DNA of 64,000 nt from CAYRJD01 sp965205925 (lineage in GTDB: Bacteria; Actinomycetota; Acidimicrobiia; Acidimicrobiales; Poriferisodalaceae), in the NCBI GenBank assembly GCA_965205925.1, contig OZ242183.1:310001-374000 (forward strand), read 5' to 3'. Of the stretch, positions 47,275-56,940 are shown piece after piece (within the stretch, counting starts at the first letter, position 1; each line of letters opens with the position of its first letter). The position numbers and the translations under genes were made by a program. The notes beneath the pieces were generated by a model. It saw nothing but the letters and a program-made list of their open reading frames with translations. It did no database searches and was not told where the DNA came from.

Positions 47275-48784
47275 AGCCCACACCACCGCCCGCGCCGATT
47301 TCAATTTTCTGACCGTTTTTTATCACCAATGAGTCTGCATCTTGTTCTTGTTGAGATCTTCCGGCTTGCGATATCTCTTCTACCGATACGGGATATTCAC
47401 CGGTCAGACACGCCGTGCAGAAACCTCCTTCATTGCCGTTAATGGCGTCAAGCAGTTGCTCTATAGACAGGTAGGCAAGTGAGTCGGCCTTAACAAAATC
47501 ACGAGCCTCTTCAAGAGTGTGATTGGCTGCCAGCAGTTCTGCAAGCGAGCCTGTGTCCATCCCGTAAAAGCATGGCCAGCGGTACGGAGGTGAAGAAATG
47601 CGCAGATGAACTTCCGCGGCACCGGCGGTTCGCAACATCTCCACGATGGCGCGTGTGGTGGTACCTCGCACAATGGAATCATCAACCACCACAAGTCGGC
47701 GACCTTCAATGTTGCCGCGGATTGGGTTGAGTTTGGTGCGTACACCGTGAGCGCGCATGCGCTGACTAGGGGCGATAAATGTTCGTCCTATGTAGCGATT
47801 TTTGACCAAACCGTCGCTGTATGGAATGCCGGAGGCATGTGCAAATCCTTGCGCGGCAGGAATGCCAGATTCGGGTACGGGTATGACGCAGTCAGCTTCA
47901 ACAGGCGAAGCGGTGGCTAGATACTCCCCCATCCGTTGGCGCGTGGTGTGAACGCTCTGGCCGCGCAAAACGGTATCTGGGCGTGAGAAATAGATGAACT
48001 CGAATGCGCATAGAGCAGGCTTCGTGGGAGGGAATGGTCGATACGAAACGTAGTCGTCTGCGGATATCACGATCATCTCGCCGGGTTCAATCTCACGGAC
48101 AAATTCGGCACCGATTGTGTCTAAGGCGGGGTTTTCTGAGGCAAGTGCCCAGCCATTTTCTAGTTTTCCTAGACATAACGGCCAGAAGCCGTGGGGGTCA
48201 CGCACGCCAATCAGATGATCGTGACCCATCACCACAAACGAGAATCCACCTTGCAAAGAAGGAAGCACGTGTTCTAAGGCTTCCAGTAGGTTGGCGTCAC
48301 CCGCGCTGGTCGGGTCGGTCTGGTTTGGGTCGTATTTTTCAAGTAGGCGTTTTGCAAGGAGCTCGGCCACCAGATCGCTGTCGCTGGTGATGGTTCCTGC
48401 CAGCATTCCGTTGTCTTTGGCCAGCTGTTCGACATTGGTCAGGTTGCCGTTGTGTGCTAGCGCTAGTTCGGAGTTGCCGGCGCTGCGGTGAAACGGTTGA
48501 GCAGCCGTCCAAGAGCTGCTACCAACAGTGGAGTAACGAGTGTGACCGATCGCAAGATGACCTTCGAGGCCGCCCAGAGTGCGATCATCAAAGACACTTG
48601 ACACCAAACCCATGTTTTTTACGGCCGTCATGCTTTCGCCGTCGGATACAGCAATGCCGGCTGATTCCTGACCACGATGCTGCAGGGCGTACAAGCCCAG
48701 ATAGGTGAGGTGAGCTACCGGTAAGCCAGGTGCGTATACGCCAAACACACCGCAGGCTTCGCGCGGTTTGATTAGCTCGATCAT
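47261..48784 (-). CDS. purF: Amidophosphoribosyltransferase
   Basis: First committed step of purine synthesis, PRPP to phosphoribosylamine. Starting at ATG 48784 leaves a 10-residue propeptide before the nucleophile C11 in EACGVFGVYAPG. The phosphoribosyltransferase domain has VVVDDSIVRGTTTRAIV. Cysteines in ALCAFEF, WPCFYGMD and FCTACLTG fit the [4Fe-4S] form of the Bacillus type. The start overlaps the purL stop as ATGA. Confidence 0.97.
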   Translation of the reverse strand: MIELIKPREACGVFGVYAPGLPVAHLTYLGLYALQHRGQESAGIAVSDGESMTAVKNMGLVSSVFDDRTLGGLEGHLAIGHTRYSTVGSSSWTAAQPFHRSAGNSELALAHNGNLTNVEQLAKDNGMLAGTITSDSDLVAELLAKRLLEKYDPNQTDPTSAGDANLLEALEHVLPSLQGGFSFVVMGHDHLIGVRDPHGFWPLCLGKLENGWALASENPALDTIGAEFVREIEPGEMIVISADDYVSYRPFPPTKPALCAFEFIYFSRPDTVLRGQSVHTTRQRMGEYLATASPVEADCVIPVPESGIPAAQGFAHASGIPYSDGLVKNRYIGRTFIAPSQRMRAHGVRTKLNPIRGNIEGRRLVVVDDSIVRGTTTRAIVEMLRTAGAAEVHLRISSPPYRWPCFYGMDTGSLAELLAANHTLEEARDFVKADSLAYLSIEQLLDAINGNEGGFCTACLTGEYPVSVEEISQAGRSQQEQDADSLVIKNGQKIEIGAGGGVGYVSM

Positions 48785-51111
48785 GATTCGAGCCTTACCG
48801 CAAGATTGGTGTTCCAAGCTTCAAGCGCGGCACTGAGCGGCAGATCCAGGGCAGGTGAACTGCCGTTGGGGTTTTCGGCGGGCTGAGGCGTGATTTGAAT
48901 GCGCTCTCCGCCAGCCACGCCAATTACCTGAGCCATCACTTCAGTTTGAGCAGCATGGGTTAACAAGGCGTCTACTGACTGTGGTGGCACACACACCAGC
49001 ACTCTGCCATGTGATTCATTGAATAGTGCTCTTATCGCTGTGTGCGCGAGGTTGACTGCATCACTGCCTGGGTTAGTAGCGAGGGGTGCAACTGCCTCGC
49101 ACCCAACAGATCCTTTGCAAGCCATTTCAAGCAAGGCCATCACAATGCCACCTTCGGACACATCGTGAACGGCGGAAATAGCGACAGTACCGCCTGAACC
49201 ACTCGCACCTGCAACCAAGTCAGCCACTAGCGCTCCTACGCGCGCGATGGAGTACAGGTCAGGCTCAGCTAACGCGCCGGATTTGTTCCCTTGCAGATCC
49301 CAAGCCCAGAGCGTTCCACCCATCGGCACATCTGCATTAGGTAACGGACCAAGTAGCACGATCTCATGGCCAGCCACCAACGCTGAACCAGGCGGTGGCT
49401 GCTGCAAGTTCGGATGAACGCCAAGCAGGCAAACCACAGGAGTAGGAGCTATATCAACACCGTTGGCTTCGTTGTAAAGGCTCACGTTTCCTCCCACCAC
49501 GGGAGCACTAAAGACTTCGCAAGCTTCAGTCATGCCGTCTATCGACTCTGAGAGCTGCCACATCACCTCTTGATGCTCGGGGTTACCGAAGTTAAGGCAG
49601 TTCACAAGCGCATAAGGCTTAGCACCAACACAAGCCACATTCAGCACCGCTTCAGCAACTAGTGCGGCGGTACCAAGACGTGGATTCGTATAGCACCAGC
49701 GATGGTTGCCGTCGGTGCTTAGTCCCAGACCGCGACCAGTGAGCTGGCCGGTTTGCGGATGCCGCAACGTCAGCAAAGTTCCATCGGTGCCGGGCGCAAC
49801 AACGGTGTTCAAGAAGAGTTGGTGATCGTATTGGCTGAAAATATGTGAGTAATTTGTAAGCAGTGCCAATACTGCGCTTCCGGTTGGCACTTGTAGTTGA
49901 TTCTCACTATCGGATAGTAAGTCTTGGGTGTATCTCTCGGCAAGATCGCTGGGCGCACGCATAGGCCGGTCATAGTTTGGGGCGTCCTCGGTCAAGGTGG
50001 AGGCAGGTATTTCCGCTAGTGGAATGGTCGGTTGTGACATGGTGCTGTCAACTATTCGCAGCATTCCATCTCCGGTGACATGACCGATAACAGACGCTCT
50101 CACTTCCCACTTATCGCAAATCATTAAGACGTCTGACACATTTTCTTTAGCCACTATGGCCAACATTCGTTCTTGTGACTCGGAGGTCATTACCTCGAAC
50201 GGCTCCATGTTTGGCTGGCGGCGCGGCACTTTAGACACATCCACCTCCATACCGGCACCGCCACGTGCTGCTGTTTCACTAGTTGCACACGTCAAACCGG
50301 CACCACCAAGATCTTGTAGCCCGCTTAAGAGTTTTGCATCCAACATTTCTAAGCAAGCTTCGATAAGACGTTTCTCTTCGAACGGATCACCAACTTGAAC
50401 ACTGGGCAATTTTTTTGCATCTTCGGCTTCATCACCGAACCCGGCTGATGCCAGAACACTGACTCCTCCAATCCCGTCACGGCCGGTAGGAGCACCCATC
50501 AATATCGCGGCAGCTCCGGGCTCAGAAGCTTGCCCCAAGACAAGTTTTTCGATTGGTAATATCCCCATTGCTACGACATTGACGAGCGGATTAGTTGAAT
50601 AGGTCTCACACTCGACAAACTCTCCACCAACGTTGGGGACACCCACGCTGTTGCCGTAACTCGATATTCCGCTGATAACTCCGTTGGCCAGCCAGCGATT
50701 TCTAGCATCTGAAAAACTGCCAAATCGCAAGGCGTCCATAACCGCAATCGGGCGCGCACCCATTGTGAAGATGTCTCGCAGAATTCCACCAACTCCAGTA
50801 GCTGCACCCTGAAATGGCTCAACTGCCGAAGGATGATTGTGGCTTTCAATGCGAATTGCTACCGCTATATCGTCACCAACGTCAACCACGCCAGCATTCT
50901 CACCTGGGCCTACTAGCACCCAAGGTGCCTTCGTTGGCAGCCGACCAAGATGACGTCTAGAGGACTTATAGGAGCAATGTTCGGACCACATTACGGCGTA
51001 CATCGCAAGCTCAAGTGAGTTCGGTGGGCGACCTAAAAGATCATCGATTACACCAGCCTCACTCGCTGTCAGTCCTAGCTGAGCGTGGAGAGGAGCGTTC
51101 TCTGTACTCAT
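48781..51111 (-). CDS. purL: FGAM synthase large subunit (small-type PurL)
   Basis: ATP-dependent subunit forming formylglycinamidine ribonucleotide. The 776 residues are the small-type PurL that requires separate PurQ and PurS. Motifs: MWSEHCSYKSSRRHLG, IRIESHNHPSAVEPFQGAATGVGGILRDI (catalytic His and ATP site), GLQDLGGAGLTCATSE, and HDVSEGGIVMALLEMA. It heads the purL-purF-purM-pyrE unit and is separated from purQ by an unrelated gene on the other strand. Confidence 0.97.
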   Translation of the reverse strand: MSTENAPLHAQLGLTASEAGVIDDLLGRPPNSLELAMYAVMWSEHCSYKSSRRHLGRLPTKAPWVLVGPGENAGVVDVGDDIAVAIRIESHNHPSAVEPFQGAATGVGGILRDIFTMGARPIAVMDALRFGSFSDARNRWLANGVISGISSYGNSVGVPNVGGEFVECETYSTNPLVNVVAMGILPIEKLVLGQASEPGAAAILMGAPTGRDGIGGVSVLASAGFGDEAEDAKKLPSVQVGDPFEEKRLIEACLEMLDAKLLSGLQDLGGAGLTCATSETAARGGAGMEVDVSKVPRRQPNMEPFEVMTSESQERMLAIVAKENVSDVLMICDKWEVRASVIGHVTGDGMLRIVDSTMSQPTIPLAEIPASTLTEDAPNYDRPMRAPSDLAERYTQDLLSDSENQLQVPTGSAVLALLTNYSHIFSQYDHQLFLNTVVAPGTDGTLLTLRHPQTGQLTGRGLGLSTDGNHRWCYTNPRLGTAALVAEAVLNVACVGAKPYALVNCLNFGNPEHQEVMWQLSESIDGMTEACEVFSAPVVGGNVSLYNEANGVDIAPTPVVCLLGVHPNLQQPPPGSALVAGHEIVLLGPLPNADVPMGGTLWAWDLQGNKSGALAEPDLYSIARVGALVADLVAGASGSGGTVAISAVHDVSEGGIVMALLEMACKGSVGCEAVAPLATNPGSDAVNLAHTAIRALFNESHGRVLVCVPPQSVDALLTHAAQTEVMAQVIGVAGGERIQITPQPAENPNGSSPALDLPLSAALEAWNTNLAVRLES

Positions 51112-51247
51112 TTTGAATCAGAACTATTAGGAAAACCGGCAGCCATACTTAACAACTAGTTGCAATTCTCTTTCCAAGACTGGTAAATTGGATTTCGACA
51201 TAAACTTTTGTTTAGTGCTTAATAAACTGCAAGAAAGGACATAATAA

Positions 51248-51646
51248 ATGTCAACGGATAATTCTTCTACGAGTACTGTGTCGCGGCCTCGCTCTGATGC
51301 GTGGGAGCAAAGTGCGGCAGTCCGCAGATACCTCGAAGCAAGTGAAAAGGGTAAGAACAAGCCAAAGTTTCGTCGTAGCCCTGAACGGATGCAGGCTCGC
51401 ATAGATGATATTGACGCTGAGATACCCGCTGCTCCAGTCTTGAAACGACTCTCACTGATACAGGAAAAGAACAACCTAAAAGCTGGCTTGGTTGCGAAAG
51501 ACACACAGATTGATATGAGCGAGCTTGAGAATGACTTTGCGATGCACGCAAAATCCTTTGCAGAGCGTAAAAACATTGGCTGGGCCGCTTGGCGCGCGAT
51601 GGGCGTGCCAGTTCCGCTACTGAAACGAGCGGGCATTAGCCGCTAA
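51248..51646 (+). CDS. Unrecognised basic helical protein inserted in the purine cluster
   Basis: 132-residue protein with a disordered Ser/Thr-rich N-terminus, a basic stretch (KGKNKPKFRRSPERMQARIDD), a helix with regular leucines, and a C-terminal WAAWRAMGVPVPLLKRAGI that resembles the end of several actinobacterial small proteins. It carries a good ribosome site (AAAGGA) before ATG 51248. I do not recognise the family. It lies on the plus strand between purL and purQ and overlaps the purQ 3' end by 11 bp, with a divergent promoter region shared with purL. Confidence 0.75.
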   Translation: MSTDNSSTSTVSRPRSDAWEQSAAVRRYLEASEKGKNKPKFRRSPERMQARIDDIDAEIPAAPVLKRLSLIQEKNNLKAGLVAKDTQIDMSELENDFAMHAKSFAERKNIGWAAWRAMGVPVPLLKRAGISR

Positions 51647-52313
51647 CCGCTTGCAGCAAGCCGTTTAACAATCTATTTCCATCATCGGCGCCAATGAGCG
51701 CCGATAATGCGCGTTCGGGGTGAGGCATCAACCCAACCACGTTGCCTGCCTCGTTACAAACACCGGCAATGTCGTCAACGGAACCGTTCGGGTTACCTAC
51801 GTAAGTAGCCACTATCTGGTTGGCATCCCACATGGCATCAAGCTGATGGCGATCACAGGTGTAGTTACCTTCAAAATGGTTGATCGGTAACGCCAACTCG
51901 GTGCCAACTGCAAGCCCACCAGCCAGCGCATGTTTAGTTGACGTCATACGAATGAGCTGGTTAGCGCATACAAACTTTTGCCCGTTGTTCTTGCGCAGTG
52001 CGCCGGGCAGCAGTTTTGCTTCGGTGAGCACTTGGAAGCCGTTACAGATACCGACGACCGGTCCACCTTTCGCCGCAAACTGTGAGATAGCACTCATAAT
52101 CGGTGAAAACCTTGCGATTGCGCCAGCACGTAAATAATCACCATGTGCGAATCCGCCCGGAATCACAACGGCCTCAACTCCGCCAGCGGATCCAAGGTCG
52201 GTGCGAGCATGCCACAAGATTTCTGTTTGGGCGCCGAGCTGTTGCAGTGCATAAGCAGTGTCAAGCTCACAGTTGGTTCCCGGGAATTGGATTATGCCTA
52301 CGCGAACAGTCAC
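51636..52313 (-). CDS. purQ: FGAM synthase glutaminase subunit
   Basis: Class I glutamine amidotransferase that supplies ammonia to PurL. The nucleophile is C90 in VVGICNGFQVL, with GGFAHGDYLRAGAIA for the oxyanion and the catalytic His in MPHPERA. 225 residues, GTG start. The start codon lies in the second copy of a 32-bp tandem duplication whose first copy contains the purS stop. Confidence 0.96.
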   Translation of the reverse strand: MTVRVGIIQFPGTNCELDTAYALQQLGAQTEILWHARTDLGSAGGVEAVVIPGGFAHGDYLRAGAIARFSPIMSAISQFAAKGGPVVGICNGFQVLTEAKLLPGALRKNNGQKFVCANQLIRMTSTKHALAGGLAVGTELALPINHFEGNYTCDRHQLDAMWDANQIVATYVGNPNGSVDDIAGVCNEAGNVVGLMPHPERALSALIGADDGNRLLNGLLQAVSG

Positions 52314-52356
52314 TAGACCGCTCCTATGCCTATGCGAGCGGTCACTAGACCGCTCC
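52293..52356. repeat. 32-bp tandem duplication across the purS/purQ junction
   Basis: 52293-52324 and 52325-52356 match at 29 of 32 positions. On the minus strand each copy contains CTAGTGAC: the upstream copy provides the purS TAG stop, the downstream copy the purQ GTG start. A perfect inverted repeat AGCGGTC/GACCGCT (52337-52354) is also formed. Confidence 0.95.
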
Positions 52357-52647
52357 GATCGCGAGCGTGACTTGAACGTGCGCTTGCTCTATAACAGGAT
52401 TAACGAGCAACCGTTCACACATTTGGGTTACATAGTTCTCAGCAGCCGTCTGCGACACATCCCGAACTTGTAAGCGAATGGCCTTACCAACACGAACGTG
52501 GCCGGCACGATCAAATCCCAGAGCTGGTAGCGACCGTTCAATAGCCGAACCCTGCGGATCGGCTATCTCATCCAACGGTAAAATCTCTACAAGCACGTCG
52601 AAGGTTTGCAAATCTTGTAGAGATTTGTGGGATGGTTTAGTCGTCAT
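52345..52647 (-). CDS. purS: FGAM synthase subunit PurS
   Basis: Small bridging subunit of the PurSQL complex, 100 residues. The PurS pattern is visible: VLVEILPLDEIADPQGSAIERSLPALGFD and GKAIRLQVRD, with CERLLVNPVIEQAHVQV. The N-terminus is about 12 residues longer than usual. It precedes purQ. Confidence 0.93.
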   Translation of the reverse strand: MTTKPSHKSLQDLQTFDVLVEILPLDEIADPQGSAIERSLPALGFDRAGHVRVGKAIRLQVRDVSQTAAENYVTQMCERLLVNPVIEQAHVQVTLAIGAV

Positions 52648-52659
52648 TTGGATACTTTT

Positions 52660-52683
52660 TTTGAGTAAGTATTTGAGTAAGTA
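52660..52683. repeat. Perfect 12-bp tandem duplication upstream of purS
   Basis: TTTGAGTAAGTA occurs at 52660-52671 and 52672-52683, just upstream of the purS start on the minus strand. Confidence 0.9.
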
Positions 52684-52711
52684 TTAGTTAGTAGCTAGCA
52701 AAAATAGGCGC

Positions 52712-52717
52712 ATTATA
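52712..52717 (-). promoter_or_regulatory. Possible -10 element for purSQ
   Basis: TATAAT (consensus -10) on the minus strand, about 65 bp upstream of the purS start in the purC-purS gap. No good -35 lies 17 bp upstream, so this is tentative. Confidence 0.35.
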
Positions 52718-52753
52718 GCTCTACGTATTATGGGGTATTACGGGCATAGATTG

Positions 52754-53686
52754 CTAAAAACTAGTTTTGGATATGTCATCGGTTGTACCCATAGCAGTCA
52801 GCCAGTCTTCAAAAGCGCACCCGGTAATGGTTTCGTATGCCTGGATGTAGCGGGATCGTGTTGCTGCTATCACCTCGTCTGAAAGCGGCGGTGCCGGCGG
52901 CTGCTTATTCCAGCCAGTGGAGGCGGTCTCATCACGTACAGGTTGTTTATCCAACGAACTAGGCGTGGCACCTGGTTTCCATTCGTCAGCAGGCCAAAAA
53001 CGCGATGAGTCGGGTGTGAGAATTTCATCAGCTATGACTAGCTGGCCATCTACGAAACCCAGCTCAAACTTGGTGTCTGCAATGATGACGCCGGCCTGAG
53101 CAGCATGCGATGCTCCCTGTCTGTAAACCTGTAGGCATAGATCACGCGCCTGCACAGCTATCTCGTGTCCAACCAGATCTGCAGATTGCTCAAATGAAAT
53201 GTTGATGTCGTGGCCAGTGTCGGCTTTGGTCGACGGCGTAAAAACCGGTTCTGGAAGCTGTTGAGCCTCAAGCAGATTGGCTGGCAGTTTCGTGCCGTGC
53301 ATAGTGCCGCTGTCGGTGTACTCCTTCCAAGCCGAACCGGTGATATAGCCACGCACGATGCATTCGATCGGCAGCATTTCTGCTCTACGCACTAGCAGAG
53401 ATCTGCCGGCCCATTCGGGACGCGGGTCAAATTGCATGGTCTGTGCGATTTGAGAGAGAAGTGCAGGCTTGTTAATACCAGCTAGATGAGTCTTGGCTAC
53501 CGGCGACAAAAACTCACTCCACCAGACCGTCATGGCCGTTAATACCTTGCCCTTATCCGGCACGGTTTGATCAAAAACGACGTCAAAAGCAGAGATTGCA
53601 TCGGTCGCAACCATCAGCAGATGACGATCATCCACCTCATACATCTCACGGACCTTTCCCTTATGGATCAGAGGTAGTTCGTTCAC
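52754..53686 (-). CDS. purC: SAICAR synthetase
   Basis: ATP-dependent ligase joining CAIR and aspartate. 310 residues of the longer form: LIHKGKVREMYEVDDRHLLMVATD, FDVVFDQTVPDKGKVLTAM, IECIVRGYITGSAWKEY and IADTKFELGF with DEILTPDSSRFWP. Its start overlaps the purB stop by 4 bp. Confidence 0.97.
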   Translation of the reverse strand: MNELPLIHKGKVREMYEVDDRHLLMVATDAISAFDVVFDQTVPDKGKVLTAMTVWWSEFLSPVAKTHLAGINKPALLSQIAQTMQFDPRPEWAGRSLLVRRAEMLPIECIVRGYITGSAWKEYTDSGTMHGTKLPANLLEAQQLPEPVFTPSTKADTGHDINISFEQSADLVGHEIAVQARDLCLQVYRQGASHAAQAGVIIADTKFELGFVDGQLVIADEILTPDSSRFWPADEWKPGATPSSLDKQPVRDETASTGWNKQPPAPPLSDEVIAATRSRYIQAYETITGCAFEDWLTAMGTTDDISKTSF

Positions 53687-55113
53687 AAGGTTGGATTGGG
53701 TTGGTATGCAGCGGCGGCGGGATAGGCATCTAGCACTGGAGTGGCGCTTGTGATGAACTCACTCACTTGGTTACTAGCTAGGCCTGTGAATGAGCTGGCA
53801 TCAGAAACAATGGCTGCCACATACTCGGCGGACAGACCGAGTCGTTCATCTGCGGTAACAAGATCAAGAAATGAGCTATTGCCTGCTTCTTGGTCGCCGG
53901 CGCGACGCTTTAGCACTGCGGCAACAGCATGCTCACGGATTACCTCATGGGCTTGTTCACGCCCACAACCTGCTGCCACAGCTGCGTTTAGCAATCTGGT
54001 GGTCGCCAAAAACGGTAAATACTCGGCCAGTTCGGCTGCAATGGGAGCTTCAAACGCACCGAAATCGTCCAACACTTCCAGCACAGTTTCGATCGCTCCG
54101 TCAATCGCGAAACAGGCGTCCGGCAGCACTACGCGTCGCACAACCGAACAGCTCACATCTCCTTCGAGCCACTGATCACCCGCTAGCTGAGCAACCATTG
54201 CAAGATGTCCTCGCAATACCATCAGCAAGCCGCTGATTCGCTCTGAAGAACGCGTGTTCATCTTGTGAGGCATGGCCGAAGAACCAACCTGACCTTCTTT
54301 AAAGCCTTCGGTAACTAGCTCGTTTCCGGCCATTAGCCGCACCATGTGGGCGATATTGCCAAGCGGTGCCGCTGCCAAAGTGAGCGCCGCTACAAAGTCA
54401 AGATCATGCGAACGCGGGTATATCTGACCTACAGATGTGATTACCCGCTTGAATCCCAAATGCTCAGCGATACTTTGCTCAAGATCGGCAACGGCTTTGG
54501 CGTTACCACCGAATAAATCAAGCATGTCTTGTTGCGTTCCTACGGGTCCCTTCAGTCCACGCAGCGATTGTCGTTCCAGCAGATCTTCTATGCGCTTAAT
54601 GGCGTCCAACACTTCTGTGCCTATGGTCGCCCAACGCTTACCAAGAGTGGTGACTTGCGCAGCCGCATTGTGAGTGCGCCCTACCACTGCCAGATCGCGG
54701 TAGCTGTCAGCTACCGCGCAAAGCCGTGCAAGCACTGCCACCAGATGGTCCCGCACTAACACAAGTGAGACACGCACCTGTGCTTGCTCAATGTTTTCGG
54801 TGACATCTCGTGAGGTCATTGCGCGGTGAATGTGCTCATGACCAGCAAGTGCGGAGAACTCTTCTATGCGTGCCTTTACATCGTGGCGTGTAACGCGCTC
54901 GCGAGCTTCTATTGATGTGAGGTCTATGTTGTCGATGACAGCTTCATAGTCGGCGACCACGCCTTCGGGCACAGACACGCCCAGCTTTTGCTGAGCGCGC
55001 AGCACCTCCACCCACAGGCGGCGTTCCATTGCAATCTTGCGCTCGGACGACCAAATCGCGGTCATCTCTGCTGAGGCGTAGCGCGTCGCTAAGACGTTAG
55101 GGATATTGGTCAC
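53683..55113 (-). CDS. purB: Adenylosuccinate lyase
   Basis: Fumarase-superfamily enzyme cleaving SAICAR and adenylosuccinate. The 476 residues contain the signature GSSAMPHKMNTRSSERI (lyase loop), the active-site His segments TRHDVKARIEEF and TSRDVTENIEQAQV, and VVGRTHNAAAQVTTLG. The gene is coupled at both ends, sharing one base with purE and overlapping purC. Confidence 0.96.
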   Translation of the reverse strand: MTNIPNVLATRYASAEMTAIWSSERKIAMERRLWVEVLRAQQKLGVSVPEGVVADYEAVIDNIDLTSIEARERVTRHDVKARIEEFSALAGHEHIHRAMTSRDVTENIEQAQVRVSLVLVRDHLVAVLARLCAVADSYRDLAVVGRTHNAAAQVTTLGKRWATIGTEVLDAIKRIEDLLERQSLRGLKGPVGTQQDMLDLFGGNAKAVADLEQSIAEHLGFKRVITSVGQIYPRSHDLDFVAALTLAAAPLGNIAHMVRLMAGNELVTEGFKEGQVGSSAMPHKMNTRSSERISGLLMVLRGHLAMVAQLAGDQWLEGDVSCSVVRRVVLPDACFAIDGAIETVLEVLDDFGAFEAPIAAELAEYLPFLATTRLLNAAVAAGCGREQAHEVIREHAVAAVLKRRAGDQEAGNSSFLDLVTADERLGLSAEYVAAIVSDASSFTGLASNQVSEFITSATPVLDAYPAAAAYQPNPTL

Positions 55114-55559
55114 TACCGTGCTCCCGCAGCACGAAAATCAGTCAAAGCCTTTGTGAGATTTTCGTCAGCCAGAGCCAAAATCTCAACCGCCAACAAGGCT
55201 GCATTGGCAGCACCACCCACTGCCACGGTTGCCACGGGAATGCCACGCGGCATTTGCACAGTTGACAGCAGGGCGTCTAATCCATTGGCAACACCTCCAG
55301 CCAGCGGCACGCCAATGACCGGCAGTGTGCTTTGAGCTGCAACCGCGCCTGCTAGATGAGCAGCCAGCCCGGCACCGCAGATGATTACGCCAAACCCGGC
55401 ATTGCGAGCGTTGGAAGCAAAATCAGTCACTTGAGCGGGAGTGCGATGAGCGCTCATAACGTGTGTTTCGTTGACTACGTCAAACCGATCGAGCATCTGT
55501 GAAGCGGCTGACATCGTGTCGGCATCGTTGGGTGAACCCATCAAGATCGCGACCTTCAC
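55113..55559 (-). CDS. purE: N5-CAIR mutase
   Basis: Rearranges N5-CAIR to CAIR. 148 residues with the class I PurE opening VAILMGSPNDADTM, MSAHRTPAQV (catalytic His) and CGAGLAAHLAGAVAAQS, then GVPLAGG. The window has no purK, the ATP-dependent partner that class I PurE usually needs, so it must be elsewhere or replaced. Confidence 0.95.
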   Translation of the reverse strand: MKVAILMGSPNDADTMSAASQMLDRFDVVNETHVMSAHRTPAQVTDFASNARNAGFGVIICGAGLAAHLAGAVAAQSTLPVIGVPLAGGVANGLDALLSTVQMPRGIPVATVAVGGAANAALLAVEILALADENLTKALTDFRAAGAR

Positions 55560-55668
55560 AAGATTCCTAACTCGGCAAGTTTGCAGGTGACTAGCTGAAC
55601 GCTACGCAATGCGAAGCGTTGGATCGGGGAACTTCACGTTGCTTGCCGTTGGCATTTCCATGGGCATT

Positions 55669-56925
55669 TTAGTGCGCACTTTCGTGACCATTTTCGTAAC
55701 TAATAGCCGCTGCAATGTCGGTGCGATATTGCATACCTGGCCAGTTGATCTTGTTAACCGCAGAGTAGGCACACTCTCGCGCTTGGGTCATGGTTCCAGC
55801 TTGTCCGCATATTCCAAGGACGCGACCGCCTGCGGTCAGCAGCCGTGAGGATTTTCCTTGAGAAACACCCGCCGCAAAGACCATCGCACCGGGCACTTCT
55901 TGCGCTTGGGTCAGACCTTTTATTTCATCACCTGTGAGCGGGGAGATGGGATAGCCGCTCGTTGCACACACTACGCAAACCATTGCCTCATCACCAACCG
56001 CTGGGGCCTCTCGCAGATTTCCAGTAGCAGCCTGATGTAGTAGCTGTGCTAGATCGTTTTTTAAGCGCGGCAAGATCACCTGCGCCTCTGGGTCGCCAAA
56101 TCGCACATTGAACTCAAGCAAACGGGGACCGTCTGGTGTCAACATAAGCCCTGCGTAGAGCACGCCGCGATAATCAACGCCGCGACGGACAAGCTCAGTC
56201 ATTGTCGGATCAATCGTCAGGCTTGCGAGCTCGGCTACTTCTTCGTGACCGATGCCTAGTACCGGTGAAAAGCATCCCATGCCACCGGTATTGGGACCGG
56301 TATCTCCGTCTCCTAGGCGCTTGTGGTCTTGTGCCGCGGTGGGAATAGTCACCGCTTTTTGTCCATCACAAATCGCAAACAACGATATTTCCGGGCCGGT
56401 CAGTCCTTCTTCGATTACCACTGTTTGTCCGGCTTCGCCAAAACCCTCGCCCGACAGCTTCAGTATTACGTCTGCTTTGGCCTGGTCTAAGGAGTCGGTC
56501 ACCAGCACACCTTTACCAGCCGCCAGACCGTCGGTCTTTATTACATAGGGCGGCGGCAAGCTCGCCAGAAAGTCAAATGCATCGGGTAGTTCTTCGGCAC
56601 TGAAGCTGCGGTAGCGAGCGGTTGGTACGCCCGCATCTTCAACAAGTTGTTTCATCCATGCTTTAGACCCCTCAAGACGAGCACCATCTCGACCGGGTCC
56701 GAACACCACCTTGTCGTCGGCTCGTAGACGGTCGGCAAGTCCATCGACCAGTGGTCCTTCTGGGCCAATGACAAACAAGTCGGCGGTTATTTCTCGCAGA
56801 GACTGGTCGCCGATACTGCCCGGGATACCGGGTGAGCCTGGCGTTACTACTACCTCTGCAGTACGTGCCAGGGTTTGCGCAAGAGCGTGTTCGCGACCAC
56901 CGGAACCGACAACACAGACTTTCAT
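55669..56925 (-). CDS. purD: Phosphoribosylamine-glycine ligase
   Basis: ATP-grasp enzyme forming GAR. 418 residues with the N-domain VCVVGSGGREHALAQTLAR, LVEDAGVPTARY, KTDGLAAGKGVLV, DHKRLGDGDTGPNTGGMGCFSP, and LLEFNVRFGDPEAQVILPRL. A 109-bp gap to purE and 15 bp to purA suggest the cluster is read as one unit. Confidence 0.97.
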   Translation of the reverse strand: MKVCVVGSGGREHALAQTLARTAEVVVTPGSPGIPGSIGDQSLREITADLFVIGPEGPLVDGLADRLRADDKVVFGPGRDGARLEGSKAWMKQLVEDAGVPTARYRSFSAEELPDAFDFLASLPPPYVIKTDGLAAGKGVLVTDSLDQAKADVILKLSGEGFGEAGQTVVIEEGLTGPEISLFAICDGQKAVTIPTAAQDHKRLGDGDTGPNTGGMGCFSPVLGIGHEEVAELASLTIDPTMTELVRRGVDYRGVLYAGLMLTPDGPRLLEFNVRFGDPEAQVILPRLKNDLAQLLHQAATGNLREAPAVGDEAMVCVVCATSGYPISPLTGDEIKGLTQAQEVPGAMVFAAGVSQGKSSRLLTAGGRVLGICGQAGTMTQARECAYSAVNKINWPGMQYRTDIAAAISYENGHESAH

Positions 56926-56940
56926 GTTTGCGTTATGGCC

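Noticed and set aside
51127..51636. Minus-strand frame of 169 residues opposite the unknown purine-cluster gene
   Set aside because: It is Ser/Phe/Arg-rich with no family pattern, and it is the exact antisense of a frame that has a good ribosome-binding site.
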